Source: Spirosoma arboris (GTDB lineage Bacteria > Bacteroidota > Bacteroidia > Cytophagales > Spirosomataceae). Taken from it: a stretch of 64,000 nucleotides of DNA. The notes beneath the pieces were generated by a model. The model saw only the letters and a program-made list of their open reading frames with translations. It ran no database searches and was not told the DNA's origin. Below are positions 19,230 to 28,418 of the stretch, piece after piece (the first letter of the stretch is position 1; every line of letters begins with the position of its first letter). The stretch lies in assembly GCF_009754945.1 (NCBI RefSeq), contig NZ_WPIN01000004.1, forward strand, positions 372,001 through 436,000. Reading direction: 5' to 3'. Position numbers and translations under genes: made by a program.

Positions 19230-20450
19230 TTAGGATAGTAAGAAGAGTCGCTCCCAGGCAGGACTAGCGCCCAGGTGGGTTAATAAGGCGAGCCCTATCC
19301 CCGATTCGCCCTCTAAAAGTCCCAGATTAGGATGGTACAAATCGGCTCCATTGATGCGGGAGTGGGCCAGAAAAATGTCCTTTTCGTAAGTGGGTGCTGC
19401 TCGGCTCAAGGTATCGTCTAGCCAATACTGAGAGGCTTCTTCCAAAGCCGGAGCCTGATAGCGAGTGGCATATCGGGAATATAGATAGGAAGCCCCTGCT
19501 GAGCCGTGACAAAATCCTGCGTCTGAAATGGATGTATCTTTTCGGCTTCGACGCGAGGGTGTTTTCAGAAGCGTATAGTCTGCAATCTGTTTCCAGTGGT
19601 CATTTCGTAGGGTTTCTCCCGCCATTCCGAACGCATTGGCAATACCTAAATCGCCATAACACCACCCCAAACGACTGAATTCATCCCTTGGCTCGTCGAG
19701 GACGCGACTTGGAAATACCGCAATGTTCTGCTTATTGCGGCAACTCCACATCCAGTTCAATGTGCCTTCAATTAATCGGGCGCATGTCGACTGGGCGTAG
19801 CCCCGGTTATACAGCAGGCAAAGAATGGCAACAATACTCGCCGTTCCGTGCGATAGACCAATGTTGTAATCGATTAGATCGCCGGGTTTGCGTTGCCCAA
19901 AATTCGTGAACACCCAGGTTGTACCGCCGTTGTCTTTTTTGACTGCTATTGCCTCTAATTGAGCGACTAATTTCGTGAGATAAGCATCTATTTCGGGCGT
20001 GGGCCGACGTTCCAGAAAGTACAAACAGGCACCTAAACCTCCGTGCAGGTAATCGAAGTCACCGACACTCAGATTATCCATTGATAGCATGAATAAGGGT
20101 TCATCGAGCGCGGCAATAATCTCCTGAGGATCGTCTTCACTATCGTCTAGAAATCCATTATTGGCTAAGTGCAAGAGGCTCCAGGCAATACCCGTAATAC
20201 CACTTCCGAACGTATGGACAACCTTACCGGAGCTAATCGCGTCGATACTGGCACCCAGACGATCCCACACCCGACTGGTATCGTTAATCCCGAAATGGCG
20301 GTGGTAGTAACTTTCAAACAGGGCGAATCCCGCCTGGCCGTCCAGCAACGAAACCGATTCATCAACGGGTTGCTCGGCTACGTGTTTGTAAATTCTGTGC
20401 AACAGGGTTTCAACACTGGTTTGCTGGTCAATTATAAGGTCGTTGTTCAT
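19230..20450 (-). CDS. lanC: LanC-like lanthionine synthetase (cyclase)
   Basis: A 406-residue zinc enzyme of the LanC family that adds cysteine thiols onto dehydroalanine/dehydrobutyrine in the precursor to make (methyl)lanthionine rings. The alpha-toroid repeats and the active-site signatures are visible: YLHGGLGACLYF, GLSHGTASIV (active-site His), LGWCYGDLGIANA (zinc Cys) and GFCHGSAGASYLY (zinc Cys-His). It is the last gene of the lanthipeptide operon, 19 bp after the HlyD-like gene. Confidence 0.93.
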   Translation of the reverse strand: MNNDLIIDQQTSVETLLHRIYKHVAEQPVDESVSLLDGQAGFALFESYYHRHFGINDTSRVWDRLGASIDAISSGKVVHTFGSGITGIAWSLLHLANNGFLDDSEDDPQEIIAALDEPLFMLSMDNLSVGDFDYLHGGLGACLYFLERRPTPEIDAYLTKLVAQLEAIAVKKDNGGTTWVFTNFGQRKPGDLIDYNIGLSHGTASIVAILCLLYNRGYAQSTCARLIEGTLNWMWSCRNKQNIAVFPSRVLDEPRDEFSRLGWCYGDLGIANAFGMAGETLRNDHWKQIADYTLLKTPSRRSRKDTSISDAGFCHGSAGASYLYSRYATRYQAPALEEASQYWLDDTLSRAAPTYEKDIFLAHSRINGADLYHPNLGLLEGESGIGLALLTHLGASPAWERLFLLS

Positions 20451-20469
20451 CGTAGTATGTTAGTTGAAT

Positions 20470-21741
20470 CTACTGCGTCAGCTCTGTCGTTACCTTGCGG
20501 AATTTGCGGAAGGTGTAGTCGGCCAGTGTTCGATCGGCAAAGACGATATTACCCTGGCCCTGCATACCTATGCGAACTTTATTGGCAAGGCGCTGATAAT
20601 CGGTCAATTGAATCTGAATGGTAAACATGCCTTTTTCATCGGGGGTGAGCGATACCTGGCTGATCGTACCCTGTACAGTTCCCCATTCGTACACTGGATA
20701 AGCATCTAGTTTCAGTACCACCGCCTGCCCGGTTTTAACCTGACCAATGCGCGACGAATTCACCTGAGTAGATGCGTAAAAAGGAGCCTGTTTATAAATC
20801 ATCTTGAGGACCGTTGCGCCTGGTGCAGCTTCTTTTTCCCCATTAAAGACAAACGATACCGTGCCCGTCCGCTCGGCTTTCAAAATCAGGTGATTGTCTG
20901 ATGTTACCGCAAACGCGCCAAATCGCCCCTGAATACGTTTCCGAATGGCCTCCAGCGAACTACGAAGAAGAGCACCCTCTGCCTGAAAATCGGTACCTGT
21001 TTTGGTTGATTTTTGACTTATACTGCTAATTTCCAGCCTGTTTGACTTAATCTGCTGCCGCAGTGCGCGTTCGTCCTGCCGGAAATTCTGCGCGGCTGTC
21101 TGATAGGCATATTGGGCTCTTAACTGGGCCGCTTCAAACCCGTTTAAATCATTGCGACTGATGTCGCCGTCGCGGTAAAATCCCTGATTGACCTTGAATA
21201 ATCGCTGTGCTTCCTGTTGCTCGTACTGCAATTTAACCGACTCCGATGTCCACTTCGTTTGCAATACGTCGAGCTGCATTTCTTTCAGCCGGATGTCTTC
21301 CTGAAGTTGTACGCTGCTCAGTGCAAGCATTTGGCGTTCGTTGCCCGTCGATGCCGTCTTGAATTGCTGGTATTGAGCTAGTTTGGTGCCGGCTATCGAA
21401 AATTCATCGACCAGCGCAGCTACGTCAGGAGCGCTTACTTCCAGCAATGGTGTTCCGGCTTCTACGTGCTGCCCCACTTTAACAAACGTTTGCTCAACGT
21501 ACATGGTCGAAGGGAATCGATACATCGCTTCTGCTACTTCCGATTTCACCACAAAAGGCACCTGAATCATATCCGGAAACCGGATCGTCAATCCCATTCC
21601 CGCACCGATTATAACCAGTACAACCGACCACCATGCCAGTCGACTCAGCACACGCTGACGTACATCGGCCAGGGGAGCATCATCAACGTGGTATAAGTCT
21701 TCGTACTGCTTTTCGTCCAACTCAGCTAACAGCGCATTCAT
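20470..21741 (-). CDS. HlyD-family secretion protein of the lanthipeptide exporter
   Basis: A 423-residue membrane fusion protein. A short cytosolic N-terminus is followed by a membrane helix (about 34-54, WWSVVLVIIGAGMGLTIRF), a lipoyl half-motif (FVKVGQHVEAGTPLLEVSAPD), a long coiled coil (about 105-260) and a C-terminal barrel (IGQVKTGQAVVLKLDAYPVYEWGTVQG). In Gram-negative bacteriocin systems such proteins pair with a peptidase-containing ABC exporter and a TolC duct. The ABC gene lies 46 bp upstream on the same strand; no dedicated TolC is in the operon. Confidence 0.9.
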   Translation of the reverse strand: MNALLAELDEKQYEDLYHVDDAPLADVRQRVLSRLAWWSVVLVIIGAGMGLTIRFPDMIQVPFVVKSEVAEAMYRFPSTMYVEQTFVKVGQHVEAGTPLLEVSAPDVAALVDEFSIAGTKLAQYQQFKTASTGNERQMLALSSVQLQEDIRLKEMQLDVLQTKWTSESVKLQYEQQEAQRLFKVNQGFYRDGDISRNDLNGFEAAQLRAQYAYQTAAQNFRQDERALRQQIKSNRLEISSISQKSTKTGTDFQAEGALLRSSLEAIRKRIQGRFGAFAVTSDNHLILKAERTGTVSFVFNGEKEAAPGATVLKMIYKQAPFYASTQVNSSRIGQVKTGQAVVLKLDAYPVYEWGTVQGTISQVSLTPDEKGMFTIQIQLTDYQRLANKVRIGMQGQGNIVFADRTLADYTFRKFRKVTTELTQ

Positions 21742-21766
21742 AGGTATAAGACGTATGATATAGGAT

Positions 21767-21785
21767 GTATGATGTATTATACATC
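21767..21785. repeat. Small palindrome between exporter genes
   Basis: TGATGTAT and ATACATCA flank a single T in the 46-bp gap between the ABC and HlyD genes, next to related GTATGAT-like direct repeats. It may be a weak RNA hairpin or a replication-slippage product. No function can be assigned. Confidence 0.3.
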
Positions 21786-21787
21786 AC

Positions 21788-24022
21788 CTAGTAGTCAATG
21801 TAGGTTTTGATGAAGTCGTAGTAAATGCCTTGTTTATCAATCAATTCTGCGTGATTTCCCTGTTCGGCAATGGTGCCGCTGTCGAAGACCAGAATCCGGT
21901 CAACGTTTTTGAGCGTATGCAGTCGATGGGCGATCGAGATGATTGTCTTGCCTTTAAACTGCTCGTACACATTGTCTAATATTCGACGCTCGGTTTCTAC
22001 GTCCAGCGCACTACTGGCTTCGTCCAGAATAATAATGTCGGGTTGATCGGCGACAAACAACCGGGCAAAACCGATTTTTAACACCTGCCCTCCAGACAGA
22101 TTACTACCGAAACTACCGATCATGTGGTTGTAACCCATGTGATTCGATTTGACAAACTGGTGCAAATCGGCCAGTTGAGCCGCTTCAACAATGCGTTCTG
22201 TCGATGCCGCCAGATTGGCGCAACGGATGTTTTCTTTGATTGTATCGTTGAAAACATAAGTATCCTGCGGAAACAGGTGAACATGCTTACGTAGCACTTT
22301 CGGATGAATGTCGCGCAGTTCGGTATCTCCGCAAATTATCTGGCCTTCATACTGCGGATAGAGGTTCATGAGCAGTTTGACAAAGGTCGATTTACCCGTG
22401 CCGTTGCGTCCCACAATACCGATACGTTCGCCCGGTCGAATCTCGCAGTTCAGGTTCTTCAGAACGTATTTTGAATCCTTCTGATGGTAGCGAAAGGAAA
22501 CATTATTGAAGCGAATAGGCCCATTCGAAAAATGGGACGTTTGCTGTTGCACATCGGCCTTTTCCGGCTCTTCCAGAAAAATCTCGTTCACTTTATCGAA
22601 GCTCACACTGAGCTGGGTCACCATCATCCAGAGCATGCTGACACTGTTGACCGAATTCATCAGGATCATGAAAATGGCCGTGAACGCCATGTATTGTCCG
22701 ATGCTTAACTGGCCCGTAAAAATCTGGTACGCACCTACCCAATAGACGGCAATCTGGCTGAAGATAAAAATAAGTCGCTGCATCGAATTGATCAGAATCT
22801 GCTTCTCCTCATCGGCCATCACAGAGTTGATCGACTCCCGGTGGAGTTGCTTCCAGCGAACCTGTTTGTACCGCTCGATGGATAGCAATTTGACCGTTTT
22901 TATGCCCAGCAGTGTATCCATAAAACCACCTAAGGAGGCCTGATTTTTATGGTATACTTTCGCCCGAAGGTTCTTAACAATCGGGATAAAATAGATTGTT
23001 GTCAGGCCGTAGGCCATGAAACAGCACAATGCAATGGTGCCTAACTGTACATTGAAATTGAACAGGATCGGGAAGTAAATCAGCATGAACACAACGTCCA
23101 GAAACTGCTGAATAATAATCGGATTAGTTAGTTGGCGAATGCTAATTCCTTCCTGAAACCGCGACATAAATTCTTCCCGCTTGCGGTTGTCATAGTAGGT
23201 TTGTTTCAACGAAATCAATCGCTCGAAAAACTTGCCCATGAATTCGGTCTCGAACCGAAAGCGGTAATGCATCATCAGCATAGAGCGGGAGTAAGTCAAC
23301 ACGACCTGAACTACAAAAACCAGCAACAGCCCCGCCAGAATGCCCACCAGCAACTTGCGATTCTGGTTGATCAGCACGTTGTCGAGCATGGTTTGCGTGA
23401 ACAGCGGCAACACCAGGCCAACCAGTTCCAGTACCAGCGAAAACAGAAAAACTTCGAACAGCGACCGTTTGCCCTCTTTTAGAATAGGCAGGTACAGCTG
23501 CCGGAAGATGGACGCTTTTTGCTTCTGTTGTTGCTGGGCGGCTTCCTGTAAGTCAGTGCCTTGGTAGAATTTTTCGGTTGGTTTTACTTCCAGCACAATG
23601 CCACCCCACTTGTTCTCAAATTCTTCTCGGGTGTAACGGGTTTTGCCAAAAGCCGGATCGGATACGCGCACGTAGGCATCGGTAGACTCATAGACAACCA
23701 CAAAATGCTGGCCTTCGTAATGGGCGATGCACGGCAACTGAATCTGTTGCAGATACGGATAATCCAGTTCGTAGCCTTCGGTCTTAAAACCGAAACTTTC
23801 GGCCACTTCCATCAAATCGTATAGACTACTGCCTTCGGTCGTTATTTCGCTCAGTTTCGTCAGCAATTGCCGCACATCCTGAGAACCATAATGCTTAAAA
23901 ATCATGGCCAGGCAGGTCGGGCCGCAATCCATGCTTCCTCCCTGCTCGATATGCGGAAACCGGTCGATCAACGCATAAGGACTCACCTTACCACCTAACA
24001 CCGTCTTGAATACGTTTTTCAT
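21788..24022 (-). CDS. Peptidase-containing ABC transporter (C39 bacteriocin exporter)
   Basis: The frame opens at 24088, but the ATG at 24022 avoids overlap with lanB and yields the normal start MKNVFKTVLGG, giving 744 residues. Domains in order: C39 cysteine peptidase (about 15-150; catalytic C33 in SMDCGPTCLAMIFKHYG, His in CIAHYEGQHFVVVY), six-helix exporter domain (about 185-460), and an ABC ATPase (about 500-744; Walker A GRNGTGKST, signature LSGGQ, Walker B DIIILDEASSALD). The peptidase cuts leaders after a double glycine, and the precursor at 27380-27517 has exactly such a GG. Confidence 0.94.
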   Translation of the reverse strand: MKNVFKTVLGGKVSPYALIDRFPHIEQGGSMDCGPTCLAMIFKHYGSQDVRQLLTKLSEITTEGSSLYDLMEVAESFGFKTEGYELDYPYLQQIQLPCIAHYEGQHFVVVYESTDAYVRVSDPAFGKTRYTREEFENKWGGIVLEVKPTEKFYQGTDLQEAAQQQQKQKASIFRQLYLPILKEGKRSLFEVFLFSLVLELVGLVLPLFTQTMLDNVLINQNRKLLVGILAGLLLVFVVQVVLTYSRSMLMMHYRFRFETEFMGKFFERLISLKQTYYDNRKREEFMSRFQEGISIRQLTNPIIIQQFLDVVFMLIYFPILFNFNVQLGTIALCCFMAYGLTTIYFIPIVKNLRAKVYHKNQASLGGFMDTLLGIKTVKLLSIERYKQVRWKQLHRESINSVMADEEKQILINSMQRLIFIFSQIAVYWVGAYQIFTGQLSIGQYMAFTAIFMILMNSVNSVSMLWMMVTQLSVSFDKVNEIFLEEPEKADVQQQTSHFSNGPIRFNNVSFRYHQKDSKYVLKNLNCEIRPGERIGIVGRNGTGKSTFVKLLMNLYPQYEGQIICGDTELRDIHPKVLRKHVHLFPQDTYVFNDTIKENIRCANLAASTERIVEAAQLADLHQFVKSNHMGYNHMIGSFGSNLSGGQVLKIGFARLFVADQPDIIILDEASSALDVETERRILDNVYEQFKGKTIISIAHRLHTLKNVDRILVFDSGTIAEQGNHAELIDKQGIYYDFIKTYIDY

Positions 24023-24032
24023 CGTTGTGGGT

Positions 24033-27000
24033 TTAGCAGACGAGAGCTTCCGGCATTGATTTTCTGCGAGCCAATACGGTCCGGCCATATTCAGTCCGAT
24101 ACTGTTTGTGCAGGTGATAGTAAATGGAATATTCCACGAACCGCTGCCGCCCCATAAAGAGTCGGTTGGTGGTCATATGGATCAGGCTGGCCAGCAGCGA
24201 ACGTAGTGGAATTGCCAGTTCTCCCCGTTCGTCCAGCTTCATAATCAGGCTGACAAATGGACGTAATGCTGCCTGCCGTTGCTGATTCAGTTCGTATAAA
24301 AATGCGTAATCATCATTGGTTTCAGCGAGGAGTTCGTTGATGGCCGATTCAATTTCCTTGTAGCGGGTATCGAGTTGCTTTTTCAGGCTTGTATTGTAGC
24401 CAAACTCCCGCCCAAAGTTGGCCGCCTGAAGTTCAGCGAAGTCTAGCCTGGCTTTCAAATCGAAGCCAAAATCGGTCAGTAGTGTATCGGTCAGTTTCAT
24501 TCCGAATCGCCACCGGCACTCTTCGCCTTCGGCTCCTTCAATCAGGTTCAGAAATTGCATAATCGCCTGACTATCTACGTGAAAGTAGTTTTCAACGGCG
24601 TCGATTGAGTTGGCGCCATAGCGCTCCAGTTCCCGATTATAGGTGTCATTCACCACGGAGGTAACGCTCTTGTTTTCCAGAAATGGCAGCAGACTATCGT
24701 GTATTTCCTGGACAACATCACTCAGAAAAGATGAATGTCTCAGATGGAAACGAATGCGGATATGTCCTTCGGGATCACCGTAACGAATAAAGAAAAATTT
24801 ATCGATCCAACCTTGTCTGTCAAAACGTTGTGCCATCGGATACAGGACATTCGTCAGTAGACTATCAGCGGTTTTGATGCCTGTATAAATCTTGTAATAA
24901 AGCCAGTCTGAGCCCGTGAGAAACTTGCGTGTAACCTGCAATCGGGGTCGTTCAGTAGCCAGCCGGAGTTGCGGATGAATCGCTTCCGACTCGTTTTTGA
25001 ATGCCACGACAAACTGATTGGTATGCCAGTTTCCGTCCGATTGCACAACGGCATTATCGGCCCGATACAGGAATTCCTTAACCGTGAACGTGGACTTGGA
25101 TTTAATTTCGTTGACAAACATTTCAGACAGCCACTGATTTTCCAGATCGACGTATAACTCGTTGTCATAATCGACCAGGCAAATGTGACGCGGAATGCCA
25201 TATTGCGCCCGCCAGCGCTCAATTTCACTACGTAGTGCAGGCCATTCGTTTTGTTTTAAGGCTGCAATCAGCGGTTTCACATGCTGTGCCTGACAGTTCC
25301 AGTGAGCCTCGGACAGAATTATCGTATCGAGCACAATGCGTGGCACAAAAACAAACATCGACGTTGCGCCATGCAGCCCTACCCCCATGAACGGGCGAAT
25401 GGATTGCTCCTGCAACGCGCACAGAAAGTGGTAAATATCCAGCGAGTCGAGATGCGAATAATTGTGGGCGTTGGCCAGCCTGGGTACAATGATTTTATTA
25501 AGTGATTGCGACCGTAACACAATCTGATCGTTCCGTACGCAAATCATCAAATCTGTTACCGGAAGCTGATGATCACGATCAACAGAGGCTTTGCCCAGAT
25601 ACGGAATCTGATAGGTTTTTAATTGCGGCCGGATGATGATATTGCCGGTGCGCGCTTCGGGTAAATGAACAATATCGGCGAAAATGACATCGGGCCAGAC
25701 CTGATCTTCAGCCTCGCTAATTTGATGCAGTAAATTCAGCACGGTTGGATCAGTATGCCCAAAACGACCTAACAACATGGCTCCCGTCGCTCCACTGACA
25801 CTATTCAGTACAAATGCTTCCCGACCGTTTTCGCGGATTACCGAAAAAAGAGCAGCATTGGTTGGGGGCAGATTAGTATGTCCCGACGGTAGGGGCAAGG
25901 CCGCTAATTCGTCTTCGGCGATGGTAATCTGATACGCCCGATTGAGTTGCGCTTCGGCTACTTTTTGGAACAGATACGCTTGCTCTGGCTCGATTGTCCA
26001 GCTACGTTTGGCCTCTGTCGTTTTTCCAGCGGTAATGCCTTCTACCAGCGGAGACGTATCAAGCGGATCGCCACCACCCGGAAAACCGATCCCCATTTCA
26101 GGGTCCAGCGCAATGACCAGAGGAATCTCTTCATCCTCATATTTGTCGACAAAACGCCGTCGAAAATCAGCCAACGCTCCGTCTCGTTGAGGGGTCAGTT
26201 TGAGGAGCGTTGGAATCCTGGCAATCAATTTATTGATGAGTCCCCGGTTTAACTGGCCGGAGAGCGTAGGAAGGTAGGTATCAATCTGAAACAGCACTTT
26301 CCGGTCGAACGGCGTGGCTAGTTGACCCAGCGTCTGCTCTACCTGACTCAGTGCTTCAATCGAGGGCTGTTGCTCCTGCGTTTCGATAGTTTTCAGATCA
26401 ACATAAACCTTCTGCAACAAAGCCACGATATGCAGCAGCTCGGCAGAAGGGTGTTGGCGACCAATCGTTTCCAGAAAGGTCAGAATTTGCACTAAAAAAT
26501 CAGCTCCTGTCAGCGATGGTTCCAGCTCACTAACCAGTAACTGGGCATCAATGACCGATTCTACAAAATCGTGGGCATCTTCCAAACTAATCTCGTCGGA
26601 TACCAGCTCACGGGCCAGGTCATTTATGGAAACGCCCGACTGAGCTTTTTGAAATAAACAGGCCAGATAATCACTCTTTTCGGCACTGCTAAGGTGGTGC
26701 ATGCGCTGGCCACTCTCGTCGTAGCGATAGACAACGTAGCGATATTGATTCGCTACTTCGTACAGACTGGAATTCGGAAAAAAGTGCAGATGTGGTTTCA
26801 CATCGGGGTGTTTTTCCAAATCCTGAGCCAGGGCACAGAGGTAGTTCATATCGAGTCGAACCACTCGTTTTAATCTACCGGTATCAGCTATACGTATATT
26901 CGTTGGTGTTGTCTCAATGGGCACCGTAGCGAAACCGCCGAATAGTCCAAAGGGGGTACAGCGCGTAGCGTATCGGGATAAGTATTTAAGGAGGGGATAG

Positions 27001-27209
27001 ATAATCCGACGCGTTTTTTCGTCGGGCTGACGACCGAAATCGAGGTGAATGGCTTCTTCGTACAACGCTGGAGACGCTACATAAAGTGCTTCCAGAAAGG
27101 CCGGGTGTTGAAGTTGCTGGCTCAGTTTAGACCAGTCGAGCTCGTCGATGGCGGCAAAACCGGCAACTGGAATCCGGACAAAAGCCGTTTCGAACGTAGT
27201 CGTTTTCAT
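24033..27209 (-). CDS. lanB: Class I lanthipeptide dehydratase LanB (full length)
   Basis: A 1058-residue enzyme that dehydrates Ser/Thr of the precursor using glutamyl-tRNA. Both parts are present in one chain: the glutamylation domain (about 1-720; starts with FETAFVRIPVAGF, contains YLSRYATRCTPFGLFGGFAT and the segment HSHL-like NYSHLDSLDIYHFL) and the C-terminal SpaB_C elimination domain (about 770-1045; SDWLYYKIYTGIKTAD, WIDKFFFIRYGDPEGHIRIR). It is second in the operon, after the precursor and a terminator-like hairpin, and ends 10 bp before the exporter start. Confidence 0.95.
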   Translation of the reverse strand: MKTTTFETAFVRIPVAGFAAIDELDWSKLSQQLQHPAFLEALYVASPALYEEAIHLDFGRQPDEKTRRIIYPLLKYLSRYATRCTPFGLFGGFATVPIETTPTNIRIADTGRLKRVVRLDMNYLCALAQDLEKHPDVKPHLHFFPNSSLYEVANQYRYVVYRYDESGQRMHHLSSAEKSDYLACLFQKAQSGVSINDLARELVSDEISLEDAHDFVESVIDAQLLVSELEPSLTGADFLVQILTFLETIGRQHPSAELLHIVALLQKVYVDLKTIETQEQQPSIEALSQVEQTLGQLATPFDRKVLFQIDTYLPTLSGQLNRGLINKLIARIPTLLKLTPQRDGALADFRRRFVDKYEDEEIPLVIALDPEMGIGFPGGGDPLDTSPLVEGITAGKTTEAKRSWTIEPEQAYLFQKVAEAQLNRAYQITIAEDELAALPLPSGHTNLPPTNAALFSVIRENGREAFVLNSVSGATGAMLLGRFGHTDPTVLNLLHQISEAEDQVWPDVIFADIVHLPEARTGNIIIRPQLKTYQIPYLGKASVDRDHQLPVTDLMICVRNDQIVLRSQSLNKIIVPRLANAHNYSHLDSLDIYHFLCALQEQSIRPFMGVGLHGATSMFVFVPRIVLDTIILSEAHWNCQAQHVKPLIAALKQNEWPALRSEIERWRAQYGIPRHICLVDYDNELYVDLENQWLSEMFVNEIKSKSTFTVKEFLYRADNAVVQSDGNWHTNQFVVAFKNESEAIHPQLRLATERPRLQVTRKFLTGSDWLYYKIYTGIKTADSLLTNVLYPMAQRFDRQGWIDKFFFIRYGDPEGHIRIRFHLRHSSFLSDVVQEIHDSLLPFLENKSVTSVVNDTYNRELERYGANSIDAVENYFHVDSQAIMQFLNLIEGAEGEECRWRFGMKLTDTLLTDFGFDLKARLDFAELQAANFGREFGYNTSLKKQLDTRYKEIESAINELLAETNDDYAFLYELNQQRQAALRPFVSLIMKLDERGELAIPLRSLLASLIHMTTNRLFMGRQRFVEYSIYYHLHKQYRTEYGRTVLARRKSMPEALVC

Positions 27210-27244
27210 AAAGAGTTGTAGTGATCGGTATTGAGAAGGGCTGG

Positions 27245-27286
27245 AAAAAATGAAGGAGTTTTAACTGAATAAAACTCCTTCATTTT
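27245..27286 (-). terminator. Terminator-like hairpin between precursor and lanB
   Basis: Arms 27270-27286 and 27247-27263 are perfectly complementary over 17 bp with a six-base loop, and the minus-strand RNA continues into a U-run (A-run 27245-27250 on the + strand). It is a good rho-independent terminator. Because lanB starts only 36 bp further on, it probably acts as an attenuator that lets much more precursor mRNA than enzyme mRNA accumulate. Confidence 0.7.
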
Positions 27287-27306
27287 CTAGCGGAACACGT
27301 TATCCT

Positions 27307-27370
27307 GTACCCACGGGCTTTAGCCCGTATATGGACTATAACAATAACACGGGCTAAAGCTCGTGGGTAC
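27307..27370. repeat. Nested palindromic repeat (REP-like)
   Basis: Arms 27307-27328 and 27349-27370 are inverted copies of a 22-bp unit with one G:T-type mismatch. Each arm also contains its own palindrome (ACGGGCT-TT-AGCCCGT). The sequence around ACGGGCTTTAGCCCGT looks like a dispersed REP-type element rather than an operator. It lies between the precursor stop and the attenuator hairpin and may stabilise the precursor mRNA 3' end. Confidence 0.55.
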
Positions 27371-27379
27371 AAGCTACAA

Positions 27380-27517
27380 TTAGAGACTGCAAATAGCAGT
27401 GCTGCAGTTTGAGCGTGAGTTACACTTTGCACCACCAACTACGTTTTGCGCCTGTGCTTTTGATAAAGAAACGATGGTGTCGGTTTTCAGGGTGATTTTC
27501 GAAACTTGCTTTTTCAT
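27380..27517 (-). CDS. lanA: Class I lanthipeptide precursor peptide
   Basis: A 45-codon gene from the ATG at 27517 to the TAA at 27380. The leader MKKQVSKITLKTDTIVSLSK has the Lys-rich K-x-L-x-K-x-T-I-x-x-L pattern seen in Bacteroidota class I lanthipeptide leaders and ends in VVGG (28-29). Cleavage after GG would release the core AKCNSRSNCSTAICSL, with three Cys (32, 38, 43), four Ser and one Thr. Position directly upstream of lanB, a C39-peptidase exporter and lanC makes the assignment strong. C32 has no Ser/Thr before it in the core. The mature ring pattern is unknown. Confidence 0.9.
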   Translation of the reverse strand: MKKQVSKITLKTDTIVSLSKAQAQNVVGGAKCNSRSNCSTAICSL

Positions 27518-27717
27518 GATTTTAATTTGATTACTTGTTGTTTGATTTGTTGCTTACTCTAGTAGGTTTTCAGCGTCTCCTGTGGCGTTTTCGTTTTGCC
27601 GATACAAACTTGGCAGATTGGCGAGCGCTAATGAAATGAGAGCTTATAACTGGTAGGATTTTATTGGTAACTGACAGAATTTTGCCGACAAATAGTATTG
27701 AATCTGAATTGACCGAA

Positions 27718-28377
27718 ATGACTGATCATATACGCCAGCAGGCCCTCACACTTTGGGAGTATCATCACCTGAATCATTCACTGACCAAAGCAGATGCCAT
27801 TTTAGTACTTTGTAGTCATGACCTGCGGGTAGCCCAACGAGGGGCGGAGCTATTTTTAGAAGGCTGGGCACCCTTACTTATATTCTCGGGCGGATTGGGA
27901 GTTATTACCCGGCACATGTGGTCGGAACCCGAAGCGGAGTTATTTGCACGAATTGCGCTGGATATGGGCGTACCAGCCCAGCAGATCCTGATTGAAAACC
28001 AATCCAGTAATACAGGTGAAAATGTGCTGTTTACCAAACAGTTGCTGGAACAACATCAGCTGGAGATAGAGCGGTTTATCGTGGTTCAAAAACCCTATAT
28101 GGAACGTCGGAGCTTTGCCACTTTCAAAAAAGTGTGGCCTGGAAAAGACGTACTTGTTACCTCACCCCAGGATTCGTTTGACACGTATTTAAGTCAATAT
28201 ACGAACCCCGCACTGACTCCCGATGATGTGATTAGTATCATGGTGGGAGACCTGCAACGAATACAACTTTATCCCGAGAAGGGTTTTCAGATACCTCAAC
28301 CTATCCCGACTGAGGTATGGGCGGCCTATGAAGCATTGATTCAGGCAGGCTATGATCGCCATTTGGCTACCAGCTAG
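27718..28377 (+). CDS. YdcF family (DUF218) protein
   Basis: The open frame begins with a TTG at 27664; the first ATG, at 27718, gives 219 residues and starts at the conserved region. It has the DUF218 fold signatures: ADAILVLCSHDLRVAQRGAELF, LLIFSGGLG, ILIENQSSNTGENVLFTKQLL and VVQKPYMERRSFATFKKVWP. Here the protein seems cytosolic, like E. coli YdcF, which binds SAM in vitro; its function is not settled. It is divergent from the lanthipeptide precursor but probably unrelated to it. Confidence 0.88.
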   Translation: MTDHIRQQALTLWEYHHLNHSLTKADAILVLCSHDLRVAQRGAELFLEGWAPLLIFSGGLGVITRHMWSEPEAELFARIALDMGVPAQQILIENQSSNTGENVLFTKQLLEQHQLEIERFIVVQKPYMERRSFATFKKVWPGKDVLVTSPQDSFDTYLSQYTNPALTPDDVISIMVGDLQRIQLYPEKGFQIPQPIPTEVWAAYEALIQAGYDRHLATS

Positions 28378-28418
28378 TTGAGGGCTACTGTAAACTTACA
28401 TTCCAGCTTGCCCGTGCT

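Noticed and set aside
21788..24088. Start of the exporter at 24088
   Set aside because: This would overlap lanB by 56 bp and add residues that do not look like a C39 N-terminus; the ATG at 24022 fits.
27518..27663. Promoter box for the lanthipeptide precursor
   Set aside because: The best minus-strand candidate, CAAGTTTG, misses the conserved first T and has no -33 partner, so no promoter is claimed.
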